A stretch of DNA of 64,000 nt from CBDCFV01 sp965203835 (GTDB lineage Bacteria > Chloroflexota > Dehalococcoidia > Lucifugimonadales > UBA3495): assembly GCA_965203835.1 (NCBI GenBank), contig OZ241919.1, forward strand, positions 1,736,001 through 1,800,000, given 5' to 3'. Positions 10,301-20,200 of this stretch are shown one piece after another. How positions within the stretch are numbered: position 1 is the first letter of the stretch; every line of letters begins with the position of its first letter. The notes under the pieces were generated by a model, which was given only the letters and a program-made list of their open reading frames with translations, did no database searches and had not been told where the DNA came from. The translations under genes were made by a program, and so were the position numbers.

Positions 10301-10528
10301 CGTCTCGCAGTCCGCCGCCAGCTCGGGGGCTGCCCCCGCGTCAACCAAGCCGCACGCCGGAGCCTGGGCATACGCCGGGTACACCGCCGCCACCATAGCG
10401 GCGGCCAAGACTACAACCAGCGCCGCCGCCAATCGCGTCATTCCCGCGAAGGCGGGAACCCACCCCCAAAGCACGGAACGACCCAAAACAAACCGGGACT
10501 TGGGCAAACGGTCAAGCATAGGCCTCAT
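7385..10528 (-). CDS. Secreted leucine-rich-repeat protein with cadherin-like and EF-hand-like C-terminus
   Basis: The frame extends upstream into the tRNA, so the ATG at 10528 is chosen. It has AGGAG seven bases before it. The product is about 1,047 residues. The signal segment LAAALVVVLAAAMVAAVYP is preceded by WVPAFAGMT, which is encoded by a dispersed palindrome. From about residue 140 to 719 there are 24 consecutive leucine-rich repeats of exactly 24 residues, of the plant-type pattern LxxLxLxxNxLxGxIPxxLGxL. Then come a cadherin-like beta-sandwich domain (LSSLSVSPGTLEP), one cadherin repeat (DPDGDTLAYSLDG) and an EF-hand/dockerin-like module (YDRDNNEVIDREEA, then ITKEEATAVI). The tail after that module contains a second palindrome copy (GIPASAGMTEERG). 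It is probably an extracellular binding protein. Confidence 0.88.
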   Translation of the reverse strand: MRPMLDRLPKSRFVLGRSVLWGWVPAFAGMTRLAAALVVVLAAAMVAAVYPAYAQAPACGLVDAGAAPELAADCETLLAARANLTGGGGLNWSADLPIDEWDGVTVTDPEDAGPGEEVTLRVIGLDLGGMGLSGQIPAELADLDALEHLQLGHNELSGTPPEWIGDFDELHLLDLRNNRFTGDLPAWVWDMTTLVDLHLEYNHFTGSIPPEIGNLENLLHIHLEHNQLTGPIPEEIGNLTGLFGFDFSNNKLTGPIPDSVGNLRGLFRMDLRHNRLSGPLPSWIGNFFRMTDLHLEYNRFTGPIPPEIGNLRRLAHFHLDHNQLSGEIPSEIGNLTNLFGFDFNHNQLSGPIPAELGNLPALFRLALNDNRLSGPIPPELGDLPELGRLLLHNNQLAGPIPEELGDAAKLWELRLENNLLTGPIPASLGGLENMQRLDLNDNRLSGGIPPELGNLTSLVRLRLERNQLEGVIPPELGGLEDLEELYLSENRLTGTIPAELGNLGNLLHLYLKDNQLEGDIPSQLGLLSDLQRLYLDRNRLSGGIPPELGNLSNLTHLYLSENRLTGTIPVRLSRLEALERLYLDRNRLTGFIPTQLGDLSKLRHLRLWANKLSGPIPVELARLTELRSLHLDLNQLSGPIPPQLGNLRNLRELWLWANKLTGPIPRELGLLTELRQLTLDSNELTGEIPRELTNLTNLLSLYLARNELTGCVPPELRAVHVNDLDRLEIPFCDLVLSSLSVSPGTLEPPFDPYRARYSVTVDAPRITIMAVSGHNAVFRFFAGPQAPIPDADPEADGHQVDLAPGLNRIFLEVTSQDGEGTDYYLINAVYTVGAGPSFPADRFERSVVENTPPGQPVGEPVAADDPDGDTLAYSLDGPDARFFRIDDAGQIRVGPGTMLDYETRTAYEVQVIAADGNGNSAAADVTIMVTDVDLGTPYDRDNNEVIDREEAVAAVVDYIGGLITKEEATAVIVLYLTGGQGGQTAATAGIPASAGMTEERGVGTTKGAAEAPAKEASGAADGPGEDDGELSQYIEQRNGPGPVKDRD
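7538..7566. repeat. Dispersed palindrome inside the LRR gene, 3' end
   Basis: CGTCATTCCCGCGGAGGCGGG followed by AATCCCC. On the minus strand it is read in frame as GIPASAGMT, beyond the last recognisable domain. Confidence 0.8.
10436..10462. repeat. Dispersed palindrome inside the LRR signal-peptide region
   Basis: GCGTCATTCCCGCGAAGGCGG and the following bases. It is read in frame as WVPAFAGMTR, just before the hydrophobic core of the signal peptide. Confidence 0.8.
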
Positions 10529-10588
10529 CGGCAAGCTCCTGGAGAGAAACGTGGCGTGGCCTTGAAGGGGACCCGGATAAAAAGGGGA

Positions 10589-10665
10589 TGGTGGGCGGTA
10601 GTGGACTCGAACCACTGGCCTCTTGCGTGTCGAGCAAGTACTCTAACCAACTGAGCTAACCGCCC
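10589..10665 (-). tRNA. tRNA-Val (GAC), CCA encoded
   Basis: The cloverleaf folds completely. The acceptor GGGCGGT pairs with ACCGCCC. The D-arm is GCTC/GAGT and the anticodon stem CTTGC/GCAAG. The T-arm is AGTGG-TTCGAGT-CCACT, with discriminator A and CCA at 10589-10591. The seven-base anticodon loop is TCGACAC, placing GAC (Val) at 34-36. Position 33 is C rather than the near-universal U, as though bases 32 and 33 were swapped. Confidence 0.9.
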
Positions 10666-10774
10666 GTGGGACATCAGTGGAAGCTCAGTCTATCAAGGCC
10701 CCAATAACCCGTCAAGAAGGAGGCCCGAACAACTGCCGGAACCACCAACCCGGAGCGCGGGCGTCCCGCCCGCA

Positions 10775-11086
10775 TCAGGTTTCCGGCGAGCCAAAGGCTG
10801 CTTGCCGCAGGATGTCGCTGACCCTCGACTGCCAACCTTTCCCGCTGGCCCGGAAATAGTCTAAAACATCCGAATCAAGCCTGAGAGTGATTATCTCTTT
10901 CGCCGGCGGATTTTTCCTCCCCTTGGTCCGCTTCCACTGCCGGACCATCTCGGGGTGAACCTCACCGGCTGGGCGAGGGTCGCTGTAGCCCCCGTCGCTG
11001 GCGTCCGGGTCCACAGCGATTCCCGCCTCGATCGCCGCATCTTCATCTTCGGTCGGTTCGATATGTGTCGGCTTAAGATTCGGCAT
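10775..11086 (-). CDS. brnA: BrnA-family antitoxin without its BrnT toxin
   Basis: 103 residues. The C-terminal part KEIITLRLDSDVLDYFRASG, continuing KGWQSRVSDILRQA, is the BrnA ribbon-helix-helix signature. In that family it neutralises the BrnT RNase and represses the operon. The ATG has GGAGG four bases upstream. The N-terminal 55 residues are acidic and not recognised. brnT normally lies directly upstream of brnA, but only 45 bp separate this start from the MFS stop, and no BrnT-like frame is visible on either side. It is probably an orphan antitoxin or a stand-alone repressor. Confidence 0.75.
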   Translation of the reverse strand: MPNLKPTHIEPTEDEDAAIEAGIAVDPDASDGGYSDPRPAGEVHPEMVRQWKRTKGRKNPPAKEIITLRLDSDVLDYFRASGKGWQSRVSDILRQAAFGSPET

Positions 11087-11131
11087 ATAGCCTCCGGTCT
11101 CTGCGGCCAGCTTGCCATAAAAGGCAGCCTA

Positions 11132-12607
11132 TCAAGGCCGCGTGGGAGCGTCAAGGCGCGCCAGCAGATACGTGAACGCCGCCGCCAAGGCTATCACCGC
11201 CCCCAGCCAGAAAACGTCGCGGAAGGCGAGGATGAAGGCCCGCGCCTCCATCTCCGCCGCCGTCATCCCCCCGCCGGCCAAGCCGCTCAAGTGGATGCCG
11301 CTGCTCAGGGCGAACAGCCCGCCGGTGACTGCTACCGACAGCACCGTGCCGAAGGCTTGGGACAGCGACAGCATCGCCGCCGCCGTGCCGAACCGCTCCG
11401 GCGGCACGCTGCCCATCATCAGGGCGTAGGCCGACGACTGGAACAGTCCCATCCCGCCCCCCACCAAGGCGATGCTGGCCGCAACCTGCCCCATTGTCGA
11501 CTGGCCGTCCAGGAACCCCATGACCAGCAACCCCGCGGCCAGCACGGCCAAGCCCGTCACCCCCACCATTCTCGGTCCGGTGCGGTCACAAAGCCAGCCG
11601 CCGCCGATGGAGAAGCCGATGTTCAACCCGGCCATGACCGCCAGCAGCGCCCCCAGCGCCGCCGGCCCCCTTCCCAGGCTGTCCTCCACGTAGAAAGGAA
11701 AGATGAACCAGATGACGAACACCCCGAAGTGGGCCAGGAAAGTTGCCCCGCTGGATACCAGGAACCCGCGTATCCGCAGCAGCGTCCGCGGCAGGATGGC
11801 CCAGGACACCCGCCCTTCCGCCCACCAGAAGACCGCCAGCAGCACCGGCGCCAGCGCCAGCAGCGCCAGCGGCCCCGGCGAGTCCCAACCGGTGGACCGG
11901 GCCAGCCGCAACCCGATGACCAAGCAGGTCAACGCCCCGAACAGCGTCGCCCCGCCCACCACGTCGAAGGACTGCTTGCCGGACTGGTCTCCTGATGCCC
12001 GCTGGCCCTGTCCCATCCACCACATCCCCAGCACGAGGGCCACCACCGTGAAGGGTATCCGCCCCAGGAACACCGCCTCCCAGTCGAACCACCGCACCAG
12101 CAGTCCCGCGCCCAGCGTTCCCGCCAGCATCCCGGTGGCTTGGCTGGCCGAGGTCAAACCCATGCTCAGCCCCCGCCGCGACTCGGGGAACAGGCTGGCG
12201 GCTATGGCCGGGGACACGGCGTACAGACACCCGGTGCCCACGGCCTGGAGCACCCGGAACCCCACCAGCGTGCCCAGGTTGGGCGACAGGGCGATGCACA
12301 CCATCGACACGAGGTAGGTGACGCCCCCGAACAGGTAGACCCGCCGCAGCCCCAGGCGGTCGGCCAGGTTGCCCGCCGTCAGCACCAGCCCGGCACGGGT
12401 GGCGATGAACACCACTATGATCCACTGGACGGTCTGGTAGTCGCTGGCGAAGTCGCTCCGTATCGAGGGCAGGGCCACGTTGAGGGCGATGTCCAGCGCG
12501 GCCAGGAACATCCCCAACCCGGCGGCCAGCCCGACCATCACCTCGGCCAGCCTGCCGGGGCGCACCACCACGTTGCCGCTCAAGGGGTTGTCGGCGGAAG
12601 CAGCCAT
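11132..12607 (-). CDS. MFS drug-type exporter, DHA2 (EmrB/QacA-like)
   Basis: About 491 residues from the ATG at 12607; an upstream ATG at 12658 is also open, and neither has a convincing ribosome site. TM1 carries LDIALNVALPSI, the usual DHA2 motif for drug:H+ antiporters. It is followed by the A-like motif GNLADRLGLRRVYLFG in the TM2-TM3 loop and ASQATGMLAGTLGAGL in TM5. About 14 hydrophobic segments can be counted, including a C-terminal pair (FWLGAVIALAAAFTYLLARL). The likely role is proton-driven efflux of small hydrophobic compounds; the substrate cannot be told from sequence. Confidence 0.8.
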   Translation of the reverse strand: MAASADNPLSGNVVVRPGRLAEVMVGLAAGLGMFLAALDIALNVALPSIRSDFASDYQTVQWIIVVFIATRAGLVLTAGNLADRLGLRRVYLFGGVTYLVSMVCIALSPNLGTLVGFRVLQAVGTGCLYAVSPAIAASLFPESRRGLSMGLTSASQATGMLAGTLGAGLLVRWFDWEAVFLGRIPFTVVALVLGMWWMGQGQRASGDQSGKQSFDVVGGATLFGALTCLVIGLRLARSTGWDSPGPLALLALAPVLLAVFWWAEGRVSWAILPRTLLRIRGFLVSSGATFLAHFGVFVIWFIFPFYVEDSLGRGPAALGALLAVMAGLNIGFSIGGGWLCDRTGPRMVGVTGLAVLAAGLLVMGFLDGQSTMGQVAASIALVGGGMGLFQSSAYALMMGSVPPERFGTAAAMLSLSQAFGTVLSVAVTGGLFALSSGIHLSGLAGGGMTAAEMEARAFILAFRDVFWLGAVIALAAAFTYLLARLDAPTRP

Positions 12608-12712
12608 GGCTACCGATTGTACGCCCTGACAGGCATACGGCGGCTCATAGCGGGACAAGAAGGGTCCGGTGATGGAAGAGGAGGGGACAGCGCGAACGGC
12701 CCGGGAGAGGGG

Positions 12713-13624
12713 CTAGACCATGTACACAGGGTCGGCGTCCCGGTTGATGCGGCTCTCGGAAGCGATGCCGTCCCTCAGGAACTTGGGCAAGGCGAACATG
12801 CTGCGGTGGGTCTCGGAGTCATAAAACCGCAGTTTCTTGTTGATGCGGTCGGCAATCAGTCCATCGACCTGGTCTTCGCCGAAGCTGGGGAGAGGAGAAC
12901 CGGAGGCGATCACGAAGCTCCACAGGGTCTGGAAGGCCGGAACGTGGACTTGGCAGGGAACAACCCAATTGAACGTTGCGGCAAGGGTGTTGTGGATGGT
13001 GGTGAAGCACTCCTGGTAACTGAGCAGCCCCGATGGACCCGACTGGGTGACCATCACTCCCTGGGGGCCAAGCCTGGACTTGATAATATCGTAGTATTCC
13101 GCCGTGTAGAGGCGATAGGCAGTGCCCCCCTCCAGCGGGTCTACGAGGTCCATGACCATAACGTCGAAGGTTTCCCGGCAGTTGGCCAAGTACTCCCTGG
13201 CATCCTGGTGCAGCAGTTCCACCCGCGGGTCGTCGAAGCTGCCTTGGTGATGATGGGGCAGGTAGGTGCGGCACAACTCCACCACTTCCCGGTCCAAGTC
13301 AATCATCACCACCCGCTCGACGGAGCGGTGGCTGAGCGCTTCCCGCAACGTGCCGCCCTCGCCGCCGCCGCCGATGAACACGGTGCGAGGGTTGGGATGC
13401 GACAGCATTGCCGGATGGACCAAGGACTCGTGGTAGATGTGTTCGTCGCGCTCAGTGGACTGGGTCTTGCCGTCCAACACCAAGCTGCGCCCAAACACGT
13501 TCGACTCGAGGACCTCTACGTTCTGGTAGGCGGTCCGCCCGGAATAGATGACGTTCCGCACCTGCAACATCGCCAGCAGGTCGGGGAAGACGGTCTCCAG
13601 GTACCATTTGCCGGATAAGTCCAT
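12713..13624 (-). CDS. speE: Polyamine aminopropyltransferase (spermidine synthase)
   Basis: 303 residues, the normal length. It transfers the aminopropyl group from decarboxylated SAM to putrescine or a related amine. Visible signatures are the substrate segment YQNVEVLES, the decarboxylated-SAM loop FIGGGGEGGTLREAL, the acidic VVMIDLDREVVELCR, and VMDLVDPLEGGTAYRLYT with the catalytic-region Asp. The cofactor loop reads GGGEG where many family members have GGGDG, a common variant. It starts 23 bp after the speD stop on the same strand, so the two form a polyamine operon. Confidence 0.92.
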   Translation of the reverse strand: MDLSGKWYLETVFPDLLAMLQVRNVIYSGRTAYQNVEVLESNVFGRSLVLDGKTQSTERDEHIYHESLVHPAMLSHPNPRTVFIGGGGEGGTLREALSHRSVERVVMIDLDREVVELCRTYLPHHHQGSFDDPRVELLHQDAREYLANCRETFDVMVMDLVDPLEGGTAYRLYTAEYYDIIKSRLGPQGVMVTQSGPSGLLSYQECFTTIHNTLAATFNWVVPCQVHVPAFQTLWSFVIASGSPLPSFGEDQVDGLIADRINKKLRFYDSETHRSMFALPKFLRDGIASESRINRDADPVYMV

Positions 13625-13647
13625 AACCCTCGCCGGGGCACGGCCGG

Positions 13648-14013
13648 TCAGTTGATTACCGTGGTCAGTACTTTGCCGCGCCGGATTTCCGTGGTGTCCG
13701 GGTCCTTGGATTCGAACCGCTCGATCAGCACTTCGGCCGCTTCAACCGGCCGGAACGAGGAGCCGCAGGCGAACACATCGGCGGCGGCATAACCGTATTC
13801 GGGCCAAGTATGAATAGAGATGTGGGACTCGGCAATCGCAAGGATGCCGGTGACACCCTGGGGGCTGAAGCGGTGGAATGATTCGCCCACTATGTGAGCT
13901 CCCACTTTCTGCGCTGCCAGGAATATAGATTGGCGGACATAGTCGAGGTCGTCCAGCAGTTCCGGGTTACAATCCTTGAGCTCTAGCAAAAGATGAAGTC
14001 CTAGTCCATTCAA
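13648..14013 (-). CDS. speD: S-adenosylmethionine decarboxylase proenzyme
   Basis: 121 residues, the class-1B bacterial size. It is made as a proenzyme that cleaves itself at the Ser of AESHISIHTWPEYGYAAADV, so that Ser becomes the catalytic pyruvoyl group. The conserved His (SIHTWPE) and Cys (FACGS) are present. The product, decarboxylated SAM, is the substrate of the speE enzyme encoded next. The start ATG has AGGTGA just upstream. The 240-bp region before it contains no gene and should hold the promoter of the speD-speE pair and of the divergent giant gene. Confidence 0.93.
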   Translation of the reverse strand: MNGLGLHLLLELKDCNPELLDDLDYVRQSIFLAAQKVGAHIVGESFHRFSPQGVTGILAIAESHISIHTWPEYGYAAADVFACGSSFRPVEAAEVLIERFESKDPDTTEIRRGKVLTTVIN

Positions 14014-14282
14014 TCACCTGCCCTCCAAACGTTAGTTAGCCCAAAAACTAGAAAAGGGAAAAGGGAACGGTTAATTCTATATGCAACGCGTGGGGTAATC
14101 AATACCCGTCGCGGCCCGACCGGGGCAACGGCATGGGCTTGTTCCGTTTCGGACGCTATGTTAGAATCGCGCGCGTTGAAGGGCCTGCGTCCTGCCTGCG
14201 TCCTGATTGAGGCCCATGCCACCGGACCATCCTTGCAACCCTCGGCGAACCGTTGCCAGTTGCCAAAGCGGTTCACGACTGC

Positions 14283-17200
14283 ATGCACCGCTTACCGCAC
14301 CACCACCTAAGCAGCAAGTCCCTCGCCTTAGCCCTCGTTGCCGTAATTGTGGCTTTAGCGACTGGCGGCACGGTTATCCTCTTCCTCCCGGGATGGCCGC
14401 CTTTTCCTTCCTCGACGCCTGCCGGTAAAGCCGGGACCGCTACTGTTGTCGTTGAGCCAAGTAAATCAGCTCGCCTGGCATCGCCCGCAGGCGACGTTTT
14501 ACTGGAGTTTCCCGCCGGGTCCGTAGACCGGCAAACGACAGTGTCCTATCGCAGAGTCTCACCCACGACGATCACGGGACTTCCTCCCGACTTCACACTG
14601 ACCGACAACGTATTCGACCTGTACGTTGTGGACACCGAAGCATCGGGCGACACAGAGTTCCGATTCCTGCAACCCGTCACGGTGACCGTTTTCCTGGGCG
14701 ACGATCATGCAACCCTCTCCGACGGCTCCTATTCCAACGTTGCCATGCAACGCTTCGACACGGACAGCGAGGAATGGGTACCTCTTCAGACGACCATAGA
14801 CCTTGCCGCCCGGACGGCCCAGGTCAAAATACGGTCCCTTGACAGCCTCGCATTGACCGTAAGAGGACCCGTTTCTCCTCCCGAAAGAGTTTTGACTCAT
14901 GGACCGATGTTGCCGCAAGGGTATCTTGGCAGGGGCGTGGTAAGCCTTACAATCCCCAGGGAGTTGGGTGAGACGAATACCGCCAGGGTCAGCTTGAAGA
15001 TAATGTTGGGCGACCCATACCCGGCAGGCCGGTCCACACCTTGGCCCACTGAAGGCCGGATTACGACGGAGGGGCAACCGCCAACGGTCGGCGATTCTCT
15101 AGGGGTTGTCACAGACGCTTCGGTGCCGGTCCACCGACGGATGAGTTTCAAATTGGACGCACCGGGGTTCGAGATGGCCTCACCCGGCGCAGTACCGCGA
15201 AAAGTGCGCGACGGCCAAGCTGGATGGTCCTGGATAATTACCCCAACCGAGGGCCCCTTGGGGGAGCGGGAAGTATCAGCCTTGGTAACCGCGAATGGCG
15301 AAACTCTGTATACCCTGAAAACGACGGTAAAAGTGACTCACCCCGAACCGGGAACCGCCGTGATAACGAATGCAGGGACTTATCCGCACCCAACCACAAC
15401 CCCTGCTCCTGTTCCGACGGCAACCCCGGTCGTAAATCCGGCTCCTGCGGTGGTCCCTCCAGCCTCCCCGACGCCTGCTCCTGTCGTGACTCCAACGGTG
15501 GCGCCTCTTCCGGCCCCGACAGCACCCCCCGTTCCCGTGCCCTCTCCTACTACGGTCCCGTCAATCTCCCCAACGACGAATGAAACACTTGCGACTGCTA
15601 TCCCAACCCCTACCGTCAGGCCATCTCCCAGTCCTAGGTTTCGGCTCTTCGTCAACGGAGTTCAAGCCCCCGCGCTGAACGACATGGTGTCTGTGGGCGG
15701 CAATCCCGTAATCCTGAGCAAGGCGGCGGAAGTGGATGGGGCGTTTCAATTCAACGACAAAGTGACTATTGCAGTGAGTTTAGAGCCAGGATACCGCGTC
15801 GAGTGGAGAGGAGTAGACGCCATCCGTGGCCCTTTTGCCACCGTCTACATGAATCAGGACAGATTTGTCGCCATGGACATAGTCCCGCCGTCCGCAACTC
15901 CCACTCCGATACCGATGCAAGTCCCCTTTCATCAACCGCAGCCACAGGTTCGGGAAAGGCCTCCTGTTGTACGTAGGCCAACCCCGCGTCCAGTGCGTAT
16001 CTATTCATTGACCGTCAAGAGTGTTCCCGAAGAAGGCGGCAGCGTCTCTCCGGAGGGCATCACCCACCACTACGCGGGTGTTCGTGTAAATTTGACTGCC
16101 ACTCCAGCAGACGGGTATGTACTCTCCCATTGGTCGGACTTATGCCTCGCAAGCCTTCACTGCTCGGTGACGCTGGACAGCGACAAAGCGGTCGCGGCCC
16201 ACTTCACGCGCGTTTTCGAACTGGCTACCTTTCCCAGTCCGGTGGACGGTGGGACGGTGAGCCCTGGGGGTACAACGTCGCATAGGGCGTCTACAACGGT
16301 GACGGTTCTGGCCAGCCCTGCCGAAGGTCGCCAGTTCTCCCGATGGACCGGCGATTGTTCTGGTAGCGGGGCTTGTACAGTAATTATGGACAGCAACAAA
16401 TCAGTGACGGCCAAGTTCCTTCCCGTATTTTATTTGACCGCAACCGCCGACCCCAACGATGGGGGCATCGTGATACCTGGGGGTATAACCTCATACGTCG
16501 AAGGCACAAATATAACTGTCCTGGCCTATCCGGCTGATGGCTATCGATTCTCGAAATGGAACGGCGCCTGCGCAGGCGCCGGCCCTTGTTCGGTAACCAT
16601 TAAGGACAATACAACGGTGACCGCGAAATTCGAGCGCGGAGTCGACTTGACCGTAACGACCAACCCACCGAATGGAGGGACAGTACTCCCCACCGGCACG
16701 ACATCACACAAACCTGGCACTGGCTTAGCGATAGTAGCCAGCGCCGCCGAGGGTTATCAGTTCTCAGAATGGACGGGCGACTGCACCGGCAGCAACGCTT
16801 GCGTCGTCAACATGGACGTTGACAAATCGGTCACAGCCAACTTCGTTCGCGTTTTCACATTGACCTCCTACGTCAGCCCGCCTGGAGGTGGGACCACATC
16901 CCCAAACAGTGTTACTTCTCACACCGCGGGTTCCCGTGTAACCGTCATTGCCAGTCCAACCGATGGCTATCAGTTTATGGATTGGAGCGGCGATTGCATC
17001 GGCAAAAACGCTTGTGTTGTCATCATGGACGCCGACAAATCGGTGAGAGCCAACTTCGCCCCAGTGTTCGGCCTGACCGTGGCGGCCGACCCGGCCGACG
17101 GAGGGACCGTGCTGCCTGGAGACGTAACTTCATACGTCGATGGTACAAGGGTGACCGTTTTGGCCTATCCGGCTGCCCGCTACCACTTCTCCAAGTGGAG

Positions 17201-20200
17201 CGGCGACTGCTCCGGGAACGATTCGTGCTTGGTAACAATCAACGAGGACAAAGCAGTGACGGCGAATTTCATCCGAGGGGTAGACCTGACCGTCGCGGCC
17301 AAGCCGCCGGATGGTGGTACGGTACTTCCGTCGGGTGAAACGTCGCACACGCCCGGCGGTTCTGTAACTGTCGTCGCCAGCCCAGCCGACGGATACCAGT
17401 TTTCAGAATGGATGGGAGATTGCTCCGGCAGCGGCAACTGCGTCGTGACGATGGACGCCGACAAATCGGTAACCGCCAACTTTATTCGCGTTTTCACATT
17501 GACCACCCATGCGAGCCCGCCTGCGGGGGGAACGGTTTCTCCGAACAATGCGACCTCCCACACCGTGGGATCTAAGGTTACCGTTGTTGCCAACCCTAAC
17601 GAAGGGTATCAATTTTCGGAGTGGGGCGGGCACTGCACTGGTGGTGGAGCTTGCGTCGTCACCATGGACACTGACCAATCGGTGACGGCCAACTTCGCTC
17701 CGGTATTCGCCCTTACCGCAACCGCTGATCCTGCCGACGGGGGGACCGTGCTCCCTAACGGCGTGATCTCATACGTCGACGATACAAAGGTAACCGTCCT
17801 GGCCTATCCGGCGGCTGGCTATCGGTTCTCAGAATGGAGCGGCGACTGCTCCGGCAACGACTCCTGTGTAGTGACTATTGACGGCGACACAACGGTGACG
17901 GCCAAATTCGTCAGGGGAGTAGACCTCACAACCGCAACCAACCTACTGGATGGCGGAACCGTACTCCCACCGGGGGCAACATCGCACAACCCCGGCGCCG
18001 CAGTGACAGTCGTCGCCACTGCGGCAGATGGGTATCAATTCTCAGGATGGACGGGCGACTGTTCCGGAAGCGGCTCATGCACAGTCACTATGGACGAAGC
18101 CAAATCGGTGACGGCCAACTTCGCTCCGGTATTCGCCCTTACCGCAACTGCTGATCCTGCCGACGGGGGGGCCGTGCTTCCTGGGGGTGTGACTTCATAC
18201 GTCGACGGCACAAAGGTAACCATACTGGCCTATCCAGCTGCCGGCTACCGGTTCTCCGAGTGGAGCGGCGATTGTACCGGCAACGGCCCTTGTGCAGTGA
18301 GAATTGACGGAGACGCAACGGTGACGGCCAAATTCGTCAGGGGAGTAGACCTCACAACCGCAACCAACCTACTGGATGGCGGAACCGTACTCCCATCGGG
18401 AGAAACATCGCATAACCCCGGCGCCGCAGTGACAGTCGTCGCCACCCCGGCTGACGGGTACCAATTCTCGGGATGGACGGGCGACTGTTCCGGAAGCGGC
18501 TCATGCACAGTCACTATGGACGAAGCCAAATCGGTGACGGCTAACTTCGTCGGCGTGTTCGACTTGACCGTCACGGCTGTTCCAACAGGTGGAGGAACCG
18601 TATTTCCCGGGAGCACGACATCCTACGTCGCCGGTTATCAGGTAACCGTTTTAGCCCGTTCCGCCGCAGGCTACCAATTTGCGGAGTGGAGCGGTGATTG
18701 CTCGGGTGACAGCGCCTGCATTGTAACCATGGATTCCCACAAGTCGGTGACGGCAAACTTCAAACCGGTCTTTGACCTTACCGTTTCGGCAGACCCGGTT
18801 GCTGGAGGGACTGTGCTTCCCGACAGCGCTACCTCATACATATCCGGTGCTCATGCAACAGTTCTGGCCCATTCCGCCTCCGGTTATCAATTTTCAAGGT
18901 GGAGCGGCGCTTGCTCCGGCAGCAGCGCTTGCGTAGTGGTGATGAACGAAGACAAGTCGGTAACGGCCAATTTCGGGCGTGTTTTTGACCTGACCGCAAC
19001 GGTCGATCCTCCCGAGGGAGGGTTCCTGTTTCCTGCCGGAACTACCTCCTATGCCGAAGGCGGACAGGTCACCATGACAGTCCGTCCTTCTTATGGCTAC
19101 GCGTTTTCGGAGTGGGAAGGGGACTGCTCCGGCAGCAGTTCTTGTGTAGTCACTATGGACGGAGACAAGGCGGTAACCGCCAGCTTCACACCGCAGTACT
19201 TCTTGACCGCCGTGGCCAGTTCGTCCGAAGGAGGCACGGTCTCGCCCCCCGGGACTACTCAACACACAGAAGGGACCGAAGTTACGGTGACTGCCAACCC
19301 TGCGGAGGGCTACGGATTTTCCGGGTGGAACGGCGATTGCTCCGGGGCTGGGCCCTGCGTGGTGACCATGGACAGTGACAAGACCGTAACTGCCAACTTC
19401 TCTACGCGGTTCACGCTGACCACTATGGCCGAGCCGTCATCGGGAGGGACCGTGTCACCCTACGGCACAACGTCTTACGACGCCGGCGCTCAGGTTACTG
19501 TGACCGCTACTCCCGCGAGCGGCTACAACTTCTCCGGGTGGAGCGGCGACTGCTCTGGCAGCGATAATTGCGTGGTCACGATGGACGGGGACAAATCGGT
19601 AACGGCCAAGTTCACATCCACCGCGGCGATTGCCTTCCACTCGTCGAGGGACGGCAACAGCGAAATCTACATTATGGACACCGACGGCTCAAACATGACC
19701 CGGTTGACCAATAACACCACCGCCGATTCGGACCCGAACTGGTCCCACGACGGCAGCAAAATCGCTTTCGTGGCTGCCAGGGATGGAAACTCCGAGATAT
19801 ACGTTATGAACGTTGACGGCTCCAATCCGGTCAACTTGACCAACAACGAGGCCGAAGATATCAGCCCCGCATGGTCTCCCGATGGGACCAAGATAGCCTT
19901 TGTCTCCACGCGCGGCTCACAGCAGGACATCTACGTGATGGACGCCGACGGGTCGAATCAAACCAAGCTGACCGATGACGCACACCTGGATGACTCGCCC
20001 GACTGGTCGCCGGACGGCACGAAGATCGTCTTTGTTTCCAATCGAGAAGGAAACAATGAAATTCATAGGATGCAATCGGACGGAACAAATGTAGCCCGAC
20101 TAACAAATAACCCCGCCGACGATTTGAGTCCTGTATGGTCACCCGACGGCTACACGATCGCCTTTACTACGTTACGGAACAAAACAGACGCCGAGATTTA

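Noticed and set aside
8600..10654. Long 684-codon plus-strand frame opposite the LRR gene
   Set aside because: It is the mirror of a regular leucine-rich repeat: Gln/Val/Arg-rich, low complexity, no ribosome site. It also runs through the tRNA.
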